Source: Ruminococcus sp. UBA3280 (GTDB lineage: Bacteria > Bacillota > Clostridia > Oscillospirales > Ruminococcaceae). From it: DNA of 14,779 bases. The first letter of the stretch is position 1. Every line of letters begins with the position of its first letter. The stretch is taken from contig DETU01000098.1 of the NCBI GenBank assembly GCA_002362175.1, positions 1 to 14,779 of the forward strand, in the 5' to 3' direction. The notes under the pieces are model-generated. The model ran no database searches and had not been told where the DNA came from. It worked only from the letters and a program-made list of their open reading frames with translations. Position numbers and translations under genes: made by a program. Positions 1 through 6,362 of the stretch are shown here, one piece after another.

Positions 1-20
1 GATTCCCGTACGGGTCACCA
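1..20 (+). tRNA. 3' end of a tRNA gene (truncated by the window start)
   Basis: The first 20 bases read as tRNA positions 57-76: GATT is the end of the T-loop, CCCGT the 3' strand of the T-stem, ACGGGTC the 3' strand of the acceptor stem, A the discriminator base, and CCA is encoded. All segment lengths are exact, and a terminator follows immediately. The missing 5' acceptor strand should be GACCCGT. The anticodon is outside the window, so identity cannot be read; a GACCCGT acceptor would suit a clostridial tRNA-Lys, but this is only a guess. Confidence 0.8.
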
Positions 21-54
21 AAAAACCAGTATCAGTAATTGATGCTGGTTTTTT
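20..54 (+). terminator. Intrinsic terminator after the tRNA
   Basis: A 15-bp stem (20-34 with 40-54, one G-T wobble) closes a 5-nt loop (GTAAT). It has an A-run on the 5' side and ends in TTTTTT. It starts at the last base of the tRNA CCA end, so it terminates the tRNA transcript before the next gene. Confidence 0.85.
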
Positions 55-100
55 CATATAAATAATATTATCATTTACTTCTGAAAAGGAGAATTTTGTT

Positions 101-1150
101 ATGAAAACACTGAACAAATATAAAGCCTGTCTGTTAGGTGGTGCAATAGGCGACGCTTTGGGATATGCTGTTGAGTTTGAACGTGAATCGTCAATTTTCT
201 CGAAATATGGAAAAAACGGTATAACAGAATATAAACTTAAAAACGGTATGGCTCTTTTTTCAGACGACACACAGATGACTCTTTTTACTGCAAATGGTTT
301 ACTTTCAGGTTATTATAACAAAAGTTCATATACTGATTCCGTACATACAAGTTATAAAGAATGGTATATAACCCAGTCGGTAAGACAAAACAACGGCAAC
401 TATCATTCATGGATTATGAAAGTATCACAGCTATGGAAAAGACGAGCACCGGGATTTACTTGTCTTAATTCAATATCGTCCGGCAAAATGGGTTCTATAA
501 GAAAGCCAATAAACGAAAGCAAAGGTTGCGGTGGAATAATGCGTGTTGCACCTGTCGGATTATTTTTCAAGAATACAGACATAATATCACAGACCGATAT
601 GTTAGCCGCCGAAATATCCGCAATCACTCATGGTCATGAACTGGGTTATATTCCATCAGCCACTTTTGCACACATTATAAATCTTATTTCACATGACGAA
701 AAAATCACTCTGAAAAATGCAGTACTTGACAGTATTTCCAATACTGAAAAACTTTTCAGAAATTGTGAACATATCGGCTACTTCACAAAACTTATACATA
801 AAGCTGTAGAACTTTCTGAAAGGAAATGCAATGACCTTTACGCTGTTCATGAACTCGGAGAAGGCTGGGTAGCGGAAGAAACCCTTGCAATTGCTGTTTA
901 CTGTGCATTAAAATATCAAAATGACTTTGAAAAAGCAGTTGTAACGTCTGTAAATCATAACGGTGACAGTGATTCCACAGGAGCAGTTACAGGAAATATT
1001 ATCGGTGCATATCTCGGCATGGACGCTATACCCCGTAAATTTCTTGACAATCTTGAAATCAGTGATGTTATTTCGGAAATTGCAGAAGATTTATATAATT
1101 ATGACATCGACGAACATCGAGACGAAACAGGAAAAAAATATATAATATAA
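101..1150 (+). CDS. ADP-ribosylglycohydrolase (DraG family)
   Basis: Predicted cytosolic hydrolase of 349 aa that removes ADP-ribose from proteins or small molecules, using a binuclear Mg2+ centre. The family signatures are present: GGAIGDALG (residues 13-21), the metal-binding SDDTQ motif with Asp55, Asp56 and Thr57, an ITHGH segment in the middle, and the C-terminal GDSDST motif (288-293). Length and motif order fit a complete, active family member. The start is supported by AAAAGGAG (84-91), nine bases upstream of ATG. The gene sits between two intrinsic terminators, so it is probably a single-gene unit. The true substrate (Arg-ADP-ribose, ADP-ribosylated DNA, or free metabolites) cannot be told from sequence. 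It is divergent in strand and transcriptionally separate from the ter-type operon, although ADP-ribose chemistry does occur near Ter systems elsewhere. Confidence 0.93.
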   Translation: MKTLNKYKACLLGGAIGDALGYAVEFERESSIFSKYGKNGITEYKLKNGMALFSDDTQMTLFTANGLLSGYYNKSSYTDSVHTSYKEWYITQSVRQNNGNYHSWIMKVSQLWKRRAPGFTCLNSISSGKMGSIRKPINESKGCGGIMRVAPVGLFFKNTDIISQTDMLAAEISAITHGHELGYIPSATFAHIINLISHDEKITLKNAVLDSISNTEKLFRNCEHIGYFTKLIHKAVELSERKCNDLYAVHELGEGWVAEETLAIAVYCALKYQNDFEKAVVTSVNHNGDSDSTGAVTGNIIGAYLGMDAIPRKFLDNLEISDVISEIAEDLYNYDIDEHRDETGKKYII

Positions 1151-1152
1151 AT

Positions 1153-1181
1153 AAAAGGACATACTTTGAGTATGTCCTTTT
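1153..1181 (+). terminator. Intrinsic terminator after the ADP-ribosylglycohydrolase gene
   Basis: A perfect 12-bp stem (AAAAGGACATAC, 1153-1164, with 1170-1181) has a 5-nt loop (TTTGA) and ends in a T-run. It begins three bases after the stop codon. Confidence 0.9.
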
Positions 1182-1224
1182 TCCTTATTTTCAGGTATAT
1201 TATTACATTTTACCGCATATTATT

Positions 1225-1243
1225 TCCTGATATAATCAGGAGG
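1225..1243 (+). promoter_or_regulatory. feoB ribosome binding site within a small hairpin
   Basis: AGGAGG (1238-1243) is placed seven bases before the feoB ATG. TCCTGA (1225-1230) pairs perfectly with TCAGGA (1236-1241) across a 5-nt loop, covering four of the six Shine-Dalgarno bases. The hairpin is directly visible; an effect on translation is inference. No clear Fur box was recognised in 1182-1250. Confidence 0.5.
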
Positions 1244-1250
1244 TGGTATA

Positions 1251-3296
1251 ATGGAAAAAAATAAATACCTTGTTGCTCTTGCCGGAAATCCAAACGTAGG
1301 AAAATCAACGGTTTTCAATGCCCTTACAGGTATGAACCAGCATACAGGCAACTGGGCAGGAAAAACCGTATCAAGTGCAGAAGGATATTTTGAATACAAG
1401 GATATAAAAGTTACCCTTGCCGATATTCCCGGTACATATTCTCTGCGTACAAACTCCGCAGAAGAAACAACAGCAAGTGATTTTGTATGCTTTTCGGGTG
1501 CAGATGCCGTTATTATAGTATGTGATGCGACGTGTCTTGAACGCAATCTTAATCTCACTTTACAAATTATCGAAGCTATGCCTAAAAGTATAGTATGTAT
1601 AAATCTTCTTGACGAAGCTGAAACAAAAGGAATTGAAATAAATACTGACCTTTTAAGTGAACTACTTGGCGTTCAGGTCGTCGGGGTGACTGCACGAAGC
1701 GGAAAGGGTCTTGACCAACTTCTTGAATGTCTCTATAAATGCCTGAACGAAAATTCAGATATAAAACCGTCTTTTATTCAGCTCCCCGACAACATAGAAA
1801 ATGCAGTTTCCGAAGCCCAGAAACTCATTGAAAATAATATACATAAACTTCCGCCACGTCTTACCGCACTGCGTATTATTGAGGACGATACGGACTTTAT
1901 CGAAAAAGCAGAACAGTTTGAAAATACATCTTTTAAAAGCCCTGAAATTGACAATATAAAATCCGTTTTAAAAAACAAGGGATTCACCAAAGAAAAAATT
2001 ATCGACGAAATTATTTCCGCAGTTATAAATAAGTCTGCCGAAATAGCTGATAAAACAGTAAGCTACAAAAAATCTTCACCTTACATACGTGACAGAAAAC
2101 TTGACAGAATTTTTCTAAGCAAACGTTTCGGAATACCCGTAATGATTCTTTTACTCGGCATTGTTCTTTGGATTACCATTATTGGTGCAAATTATCCTTC
2201 TGACCTGCTCGGAAAAATTCTTTTCGGATTCGGTGACATTCTTTCCGTCAGTCTGCAAAAGATTCACGCTCCACATTGGCTTGACGGCGTACTTATTCAG
2301 GGCATTTATCGTGTACTTGCATGGGTAGTGTCTGTAATGCTTCCACCTATGGCAATATTCTTTCCGATGTTTACACTGCTTGAAGATTTCGGGTATCTTC
2401 CACGAATAGCATTTAATCTTGACCACAGTTTCAGATGTGCAAATGCCTGCGGAAAACAAGCTATAACTATGGCTATGGGATTCGGTTGCAATGCCTGCGG
2501 AGTTACAGGGTGCAGGATTATTGATTCACCACGTGAAAGACTTATTGCAATAATTACAAATAATTTCGTTCCCTGTAATGGTCGTTTTCCCACTATTATC
2601 ATGATAATCACAATGTTTTTTGTAACATCGGGGAGTATTATGTCTGCTGTAGTTCTGCTTGGTGTGATAATTCTGGGTGTTATAATGACGCTTGTCATGT
2701 CAAAAATTCTGTCCTGTACAGTATTAAAAGGCGTTGCTTCTTCATTTACTCTTGAACTCCCCCCCTATCGCAAACCACAGTTTACCAAAGTCCTTGTGCG
2801 TTCAATATTCGACAGAACTATTTTTGTACTCGCAAGAGCCTGCACCGCTGCTGCTCCGTGTGGTCTGTTGATATGGATTGTTGCAAATGTCCATATCGGA
2901 GAAAATACAATACTTTCATTAGCATCTGATTTTCTTGACCCTTTTGCCTCTCTAATGGGTCTTGACGGCGTTATACTTCTCGCTTTTATACTGGGATTCC
3001 CCGCAAATGAAATTGTTTTCCCTATAATACTTATGACATATCTTGCACAAGGTAGTCTGACTGAAATGTCCGACACTGTTCAGCTCCATTCATTACTTAC
3101 AGAAAACGGCTGGAACATGACAACAGCTTTATGTATGATGATTTTTACATTGTTTCATTTTCCTTGTGCCACAACCTGCATGACAATAAAAAAAGAAACG
3201 GGAAGTATAAAATGGACTGCACTTAGTTTTATACTACCTACAGTCACAGGAATTATTCTGTGTATGATTATAAACGCTGTAAGCATGATATTCTGA
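1251..3296 (+). CDS. feoB: Ferrous iron transporter FeoB
   Basis: Inner-membrane Fe2+ uptake protein of 681 aa with an N-terminal cytosolic G domain and a C-terminal multi-helix channel domain. G-domain motifs are clear: GNPNVGKST (P-loop, residues 12-20), DIPG (58-61), NLLD (118-121) and an SAR-type TARSGKG. The membrane part begins near residue 295 and carries both conserved gate regions: GFGCNACGVTGC followed by DSPRERL (from residue 410) and the later GFPANEIVFP segment. The cysteine-rich gate 1 replaces the CNVPAV-type sequence seen in proteobacterial FeoB, which I recall as typical of clostridial homologues. No feoA or feoC gene flanks it, so it is an orphan feoB here. The start follows AGGAGGTGG. 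Transcription ends at the bidirectional hairpin just downstream. Confidence 0.96.
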   Translation: MEKNKYLVALAGNPNVGKSTVFNALTGMNQHTGNWAGKTVSSAEGYFEYKDIKVTLADIPGTYSLRTNSAEETTASDFVCFSGADAVIIVCDATCLERNLNLTLQIIEAMPKSIVCINLLDEAETKGIEINTDLLSELLGVQVVGVTARSGKGLDQLLECLYKCLNENSDIKPSFIQLPDNIENAVSEAQKLIENNIHKLPPRLTALRIIEDDTDFIEKAEQFENTSFKSPEIDNIKSVLKNKGFTKEKIIDEIISAVINKSAEIADKTVSYKKSSPYIRDRKLDRIFLSKRFGIPVMILLLGIVLWITIIGANYPSDLLGKILFGFGDILSVSLQKIHAPHWLDGVLIQGIYRVLAWVVSVMLPPMAIFFPMFTLLEDFGYLPRIAFNLDHSFRCANACGKQAITMAMGFGCNACGVTGCRIIDSPRERLIAIITNNFVPCNGRFPTIIMIITMFFVTSGSIMSAVVLLGVIILGVIMTLVMSKILSCTVLKGVASSFTLELPPYRKPQFTKVLVRSIFDRTIFVLARACTAAAPCGLLIWIVANVHIGENTILSLASDFLDPFASLMGLDGVILLAFILGFPANEIVFPIILMTYLAQGSLTEMSDTVQLHSLLTENGWNMTTALCMMIFTLFHFPCATTCMTIKKETGSIKWTALSFILPTVTGIILCMIINAVSMIF

Positions 3297-3306
3297 ACAA
3301 AGATTA

Positions 3307-3337
3307 AAACCGCACCGAAAAAATTTCAGTGCGGTTT
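3307..3337. terminator. Bidirectional terminator between feoB and the convergent operon
   Basis: AAACCGCAC (3307-3315) pairs with GTGCGGTTT (3329-3337). Inside, GAAA/TTTC adds four pairs after one C-A mismatch. A/T runs flank both arms, so it can act for both strands. It overlaps the TGA stop (3326-3328) of the last minus-strand gene and lies 10 bp past the feoB stop. Confidence 0.8.
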
Positions 3338-4390
3338 ATGATGTTTTGTGATGTCAATTTTTTTAGACTGTTCCTTTCTGAAAACAATATTTACAGTATT
3401 ATGCTTGTCATTGAATATTACAGAAAACGGTCTTGTATTTTTATTCATATGTGAAGTATGAAGAAGTGCGGACAACGTTTTTTCCCTTAATTCTTCGGGA
3501 CTTGTAAATTCTCCGTTGTCAGTCACAGCACGGAAAATAATTTTGCTTTCATTGAAATGCTTTCCGATAAATTCAAAAAGTTCATGATATGTCGAAACAA
3601 AACTATTTGTACAGTAAAAATAGTTCAGACGCGAATCACTACATTCAGGGAGAGGCACTCCATGCAGAACCTGATGGTCAAGCATTATTTCCCTTTTTGT
3701 GAGGTTGAAATAATCATAACTTATATATTGTATGTCCTCATGGTACATATTATCCCACGTCACATCAACATGATAAGATTCATTTCCTATCTTTACAAGA
3801 TTCCATGCATGATAGTCATCTTTTGAAAAATCACCCTCATGATTTGCCTTGCCGAGTACTACTATGCATTTCATTCCGAACTGATTACAGAGAAGTTTAA
3901 AAGCTTTTGCTATCCCTTCACATACCGCTTTATTGTCAAGAAAAACACCTACTATTGAATGTGCGTTAAAACAGTCGTCTCTTTTAAGTGAGTCATAATC
4001 ATATGCCACACTCTTTGCTATGCTGTCATGCAGATATTTTTCAAGCCTGAATTCGTCGGTAATAAATGTCTGTGCCTTTTCGGTAACTTTATTTATAATC
4101 TTCTGTATATCGCCGTTTATAGCGTTGATTTCACTGACATTGTAAATATATTCAGGCATAAGAACATAATACCCTGTATATCCTGCCATTTTTATAACAG
4201 TCTGATTTATATAATAAAAATGAGGATTATCATAAAGAACTTTAAGATAAGTTTCCTGAACCGTTTCAGGCGTTACGTCAAGTGATATTACTATGTTAAG
4301 AGAATAAGCGGAAAGACCGTTATAAATCATTTTATAGATTTCTCTTTCTTCCCTGTTCATAATTATATAATAATATCTGTCATTTTTCAT
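3326..4390 (-). CDS. Transglutaminase-fold (papain-like) protein, last gene of the ter-type operon
   Basis: About 354 aa, no signal peptide seen, so probably cytosolic. The central part has a transglutaminase-core triad: Cys in AVCEGIAKAF, His in YHAWNLVKIG, and Asp in YHVDVTWDN, in the usual order and spacing for the family. These folds act as cysteine proteases, peptidases or amide-forming/hydrolysing enzymes; the substrate is unknown. The first ~130 residues and the last ~90 have no fold that I recognise. I chose ATG at 4390; an in-frame TTG at 4411 gives seven more residues. Neither start has a strong Shine-Dalgarno, though GAGAG lies before the ATG. The AGGAGG at about 4430-4435 overlaps the upstream stop and is too far from either start to be a normal RBS. 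It follows the TerY-C gene by 36 bp and ends in the bidirectional terminator. It may be an effector of the module (inference). Confidence 0.85.
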   Translation of the reverse strand: MKNDRYYYIIMNREEREIYKMIYNGLSAYSLNIVISLDVTPETVQETYLKVLYDNPHFYYINQTVIKMAGYTGYYVLMPEYIYNVSEINAINGDIQKIINKVTEKAQTFITDEFRLEKYLHDSIAKSVAYDYDSLKRDDCFNAHSIVGVFLDNKAVCEGIAKAFKLLCNQFGMKCIVVLGKANHEGDFSKDDYHAWNLVKIGNESYHVDVTWDNMYHEDIQYISYDYFNLTKREIMLDHQVLHGVPLPECSDSRLNYFYCTNSFVSTYHELFEFIGKHFNESKIIFRAVTDNGEFTSPEELREKTLSALLHTSHMNKNTRPFSVIFNDKHNTVNIVFRKEQSKKIDITKHHKPH

Positions 4391-4426
4391 TATATCACTC
4401 TCATTGTCCAAAATTTTAAGTACTTA

Positions 4427-4792
4427 TCAATATCCTCCTGCTTTAAGTTCGAATTCATCGGCTGACACAACTTCTCCCGATTCTCCGCACCATCTGCAAC
4501 TGAATGATTTATTTTTTGATGACCAGCAGGTAAGTTTTCCGCATGACGAACATTTTACCCAGCCTGTTGAACTGCAATGAGGACAACCGGGATATTCATT
4601 GTCAAACTCAATCCGTCCTGAAATAACAGTATTTGTATAACCCTCGTTTGACGCACTTTTTTCACTTAAAGGAAATGCCCATGTACAATACCATACATCA
4701 TCTTTTCTTTTTTCAATACGTATTCCGAACGAATCAGAAGTTGACGCACATCGTGCCATTACTATATTTGCCTCTTTTACATTATTTTTCAT
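4427..4792 (-). CDS. Stand-alone TerY-C type metal-binding protein
   Basis: A 121-aa cysteine-rich protein. From about residue 12 to the end it resembles the TerY-C metal-binding domain: a basic strand region with the WAFPLSE segment, then EYPGCPHC (Cys70, Cys73), CSSCGKLTC (Cys81, Cys84, Cys89) and CRWCG (Cys99, Cys102). These cysteines could hold one or two Zn2+ ions. In many systems this domain is fused to the C-terminus of the vWA protein TerY; here it is a separate gene, and the vWA protein of the operon (8394-9152) lacks it. The start has GGGAG about seven bases upstream, and the gene begins 12 bp after the LRR gene. A role as an adaptor binding kinase, vWA or LRR partner is inference. 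Assignment rests on remembered family pattern, not on a search. Confidence 0.8.
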   Translation of the reverse strand: MKNNVKEANIVMARCASTSDSFGIRIEKRKDDVWYCTWAFPLSEKSASNEGYTNTVISGRIEFDNEYPGCPHCSSTGWVKCSSCGKLTCWSSKNKSFSCRWCGESGEVVSADEFELKAGGY

Positions 4793-4804
4793 GATACGCT
4801 CCCA

Positions 4805-6286
4805 TTATATTTTGTATTTTATGTTTCTTGATTTACAGTACATTTCCGCATAACTGTTGCTCCTTACCATAACTTCAATATCAGGACAGTCATTGAATAC
4901 ACCTTCACCAATATACTTTACGCTTTCACCTATAGTTATATTTTTCAGATTCCTGCAACCTGCAAAAGCAAGTGAACCTATTTCAGTTACCTTTTTCGGT
5001 ATAATAATATTTTCAAGAGATTCACAACGGTAAAACGCATAATTTCCTATACTTATAAGATTCATAGGAAACATGAATCTTTCAAGCCCTGTACAGTATT
5101 CAAAAGCCTTGTCGCCTATCTTACGGAGAGTACCCGTAAAAGTAACAGTTTTAAGATTAACCGCACAGCTGAACGCCCTGTATCCTATTTCTTCAACAAA
5201 GTCCTCAAAATAATACCCTGCGTCTGCAATTGACGACGGATATTTAAGTAAAACATTTCCACGCCTGTTATGAAGTACACCCTCATATGAACTGAAATTC
5301 CTGTTTCCCGAATCAGTCTGAATATATTTCAGATTAAGTGACATATGAAAAGCGTCAGGTTCTATTATTTTCAGACTTTTCGGAAGTTTCACAATTTCGG
5401 CATTGTTATAGTCAAAAGCTTTTCTGCAAAGTCTTTCAGTATTTTCAGGAATTATATATTTCAGTCTGTCATGACTGTTTTCGGCACGAACCGCTGATTT
5501 TGTCATTTTATCAAGAAGTATACCGTCTTTTACAATATATACACTGTTTTCAGGAACAACTATACTTTCAAGAGAACTGCAACCCTCAAATGCACACGTT
5601 CCTATGTCTTTCAATGCGGACGGAAGATATATTTTTTTCAGATTAATGCAATTGAGAAAAGCTTTCGGATATATCGCCGTAACCGTTTCAGGCAGTGTGA
5701 TTTCAGTCAGATTCTTATCTGCGGAATATGCCCTGAATCCTACCGCATTACAGCTTTCATCAATTTCATTCCCTGAAATTCTCATCTTTTTTGTAAATAT
5801 TGTTTTCTGAAGTTCAGCCTTTGTTTCAGAAACTGTATCTGTAAGCGAAACGGATAATTTATCCGAAACGTCAAGCCCGAGTGCATACGCAACTGACATT
5901 AAAGCATATTCAGAAGCACTTTCGGTAATGCATATATCTTCTGCGACACGATGAGAAATTTTTCTTATTTCAGATAATATTTCATCTGTATTTTTTCCGT
6001 AAAGTCCGATAAGTTCATTTACAACATTCTCACGCATGACATTAATAATAAGCTTGCGTTCCTTTCGGTTGTCGGGCATATAGTCCATAAGCATGGCATT
6101 TGTTCTTGCATTATTAAGAAAAATCTCTTTGCCATAATCGTCCGCAAACTGTTTCAGAAGTTCTGCAATGCTTTCTTTCTCACTGCTGTCTGCAACAAAT
6201 CTTTCACTGCAAAACGGACATTTATATTTATTTTCAGAATCAGTAAAAAGTACTCCTGTTATTTTTCTGCATTTCGGACAACGCAT
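4805..6286 (-). CDS. Zinc-ribbon plus leucine-rich repeat (LRR_5/BspA-type) protein
   Basis: A 493-aa protein with three parts. Residues 3-26 form a zinc ribbon (Cys3, Cys6, Cys23, Cys26). Residues ~35-165 are a mostly helical region I do not recognise. From ~170 to 485 there are about nine repeats of the BspA/LRR_5 kind, seen as recurring 'IG..AF..C..L..I.IP..V..IG' units, ending with the usual short cap (SYAEMYCKSRNIKYKI). BspA-like repeats are often found on secreted or surface proteins, but this one starts directly with a zinc ribbon and has no signal peptide or anchor, so it is probably cytosolic and binds a protein partner. Its start is well set by AGGAGGTGG (6291-6299). It lies third from the end of the operon, after a hairpin that may reduce expression relative to the genes before it. 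Confidence 0.88.
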   Translation of the reverse strand: MRCPKCRKITGVLFTDSENKYKCPFCSERFVADSSEKESIAELLKQFADDYGKEIFLNNARTNAMLMDYMPDNRKERKLIINVMRENVVNELIGLYGKNTDEILSEIRKISHRVAEDICITESASEYALMSVAYALGLDVSDKLSVSLTDTVSETKAELQKTIFTKKMRISGNEIDESCNAVGFRAYSADKNLTEITLPETVTAIYPKAFLNCINLKKIYLPSALKDIGTCAFEGCSSLESIVVPENSVYIVKDGILLDKMTKSAVRAENSHDRLKYIIPENTERLCRKAFDYNNAEIVKLPKSLKIIEPDAFHMSLNLKYIQTDSGNRNFSSYEGVLHNRRGNVLLKYPSSIADAGYYFEDFVEEIGYRAFSCAVNLKTVTFTGTLRKIGDKAFEYCTGLERFMFPMNLISIGNYAFYRCESLENIIIPKKVTEIGSLAFAGCRNLKNITIGESVKYIGEGVFNDCPDIEVMVRSNSYAEMYCKSRNIKYKI

Positions 6287-6305
6287 CTATCCACCTCCTG
6301 AAAAA

Positions 6306-6344
6306 ATGCGGATACATCGTTGACAAAAACAAATATATCCGCAT
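6306..6344 (-). terminator. Intra-operon hairpin/attenuating terminator between the PP2C and LRR genes
   Basis: ATGCGGATA (6306-6314) pairs perfectly with TATCCGCAT (6336-6344), a 9-bp stem with a 21-nt loop. On the minus strand it is followed by a short T-run (6301-6305). It is 19 bp past the PP2C stop. The LRR gene has a strong RBS directly after it but no recognised minus-strand promoter, so partial read-through is likely. Confidence 0.6.
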
Positions 6345-6347
6345 AAT
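6320..6347 (+). promoter_or_regulatory. Candidate antisense promoter
   Basis: On the + strand, TTGACA (6320-6325), a 16-bp spacer and CATAAT (6342-6347) form a near-consensus sigma-A promoter pointing into the 3' end of the PP2C gene on the opposite strand. It lies in the loop and arm of the intra-operon hairpin. No + strand gene follows, so any product would be antisense RNA. In AT-rich DNA a chance match is quite possible. Confidence 0.3.
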
Positions 6348-6362
6348 TATTTATCTTTAATT

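Noticed and set aside
1182..1250. Fur box or promoter upstream of feoB
   Set aside because: A TATAAT at 1231-1236 sits almost on the ribosome binding site with no -35 partner, and no 19-bp Fur-like inverted repeat is visible.
4391..4411. TTG start at 4411 for the transglutaminase gene
   Set aside because: No Shine-Dalgarno at usable distance; ATG at 4390 seems somewhat better, though the choice is not firm.
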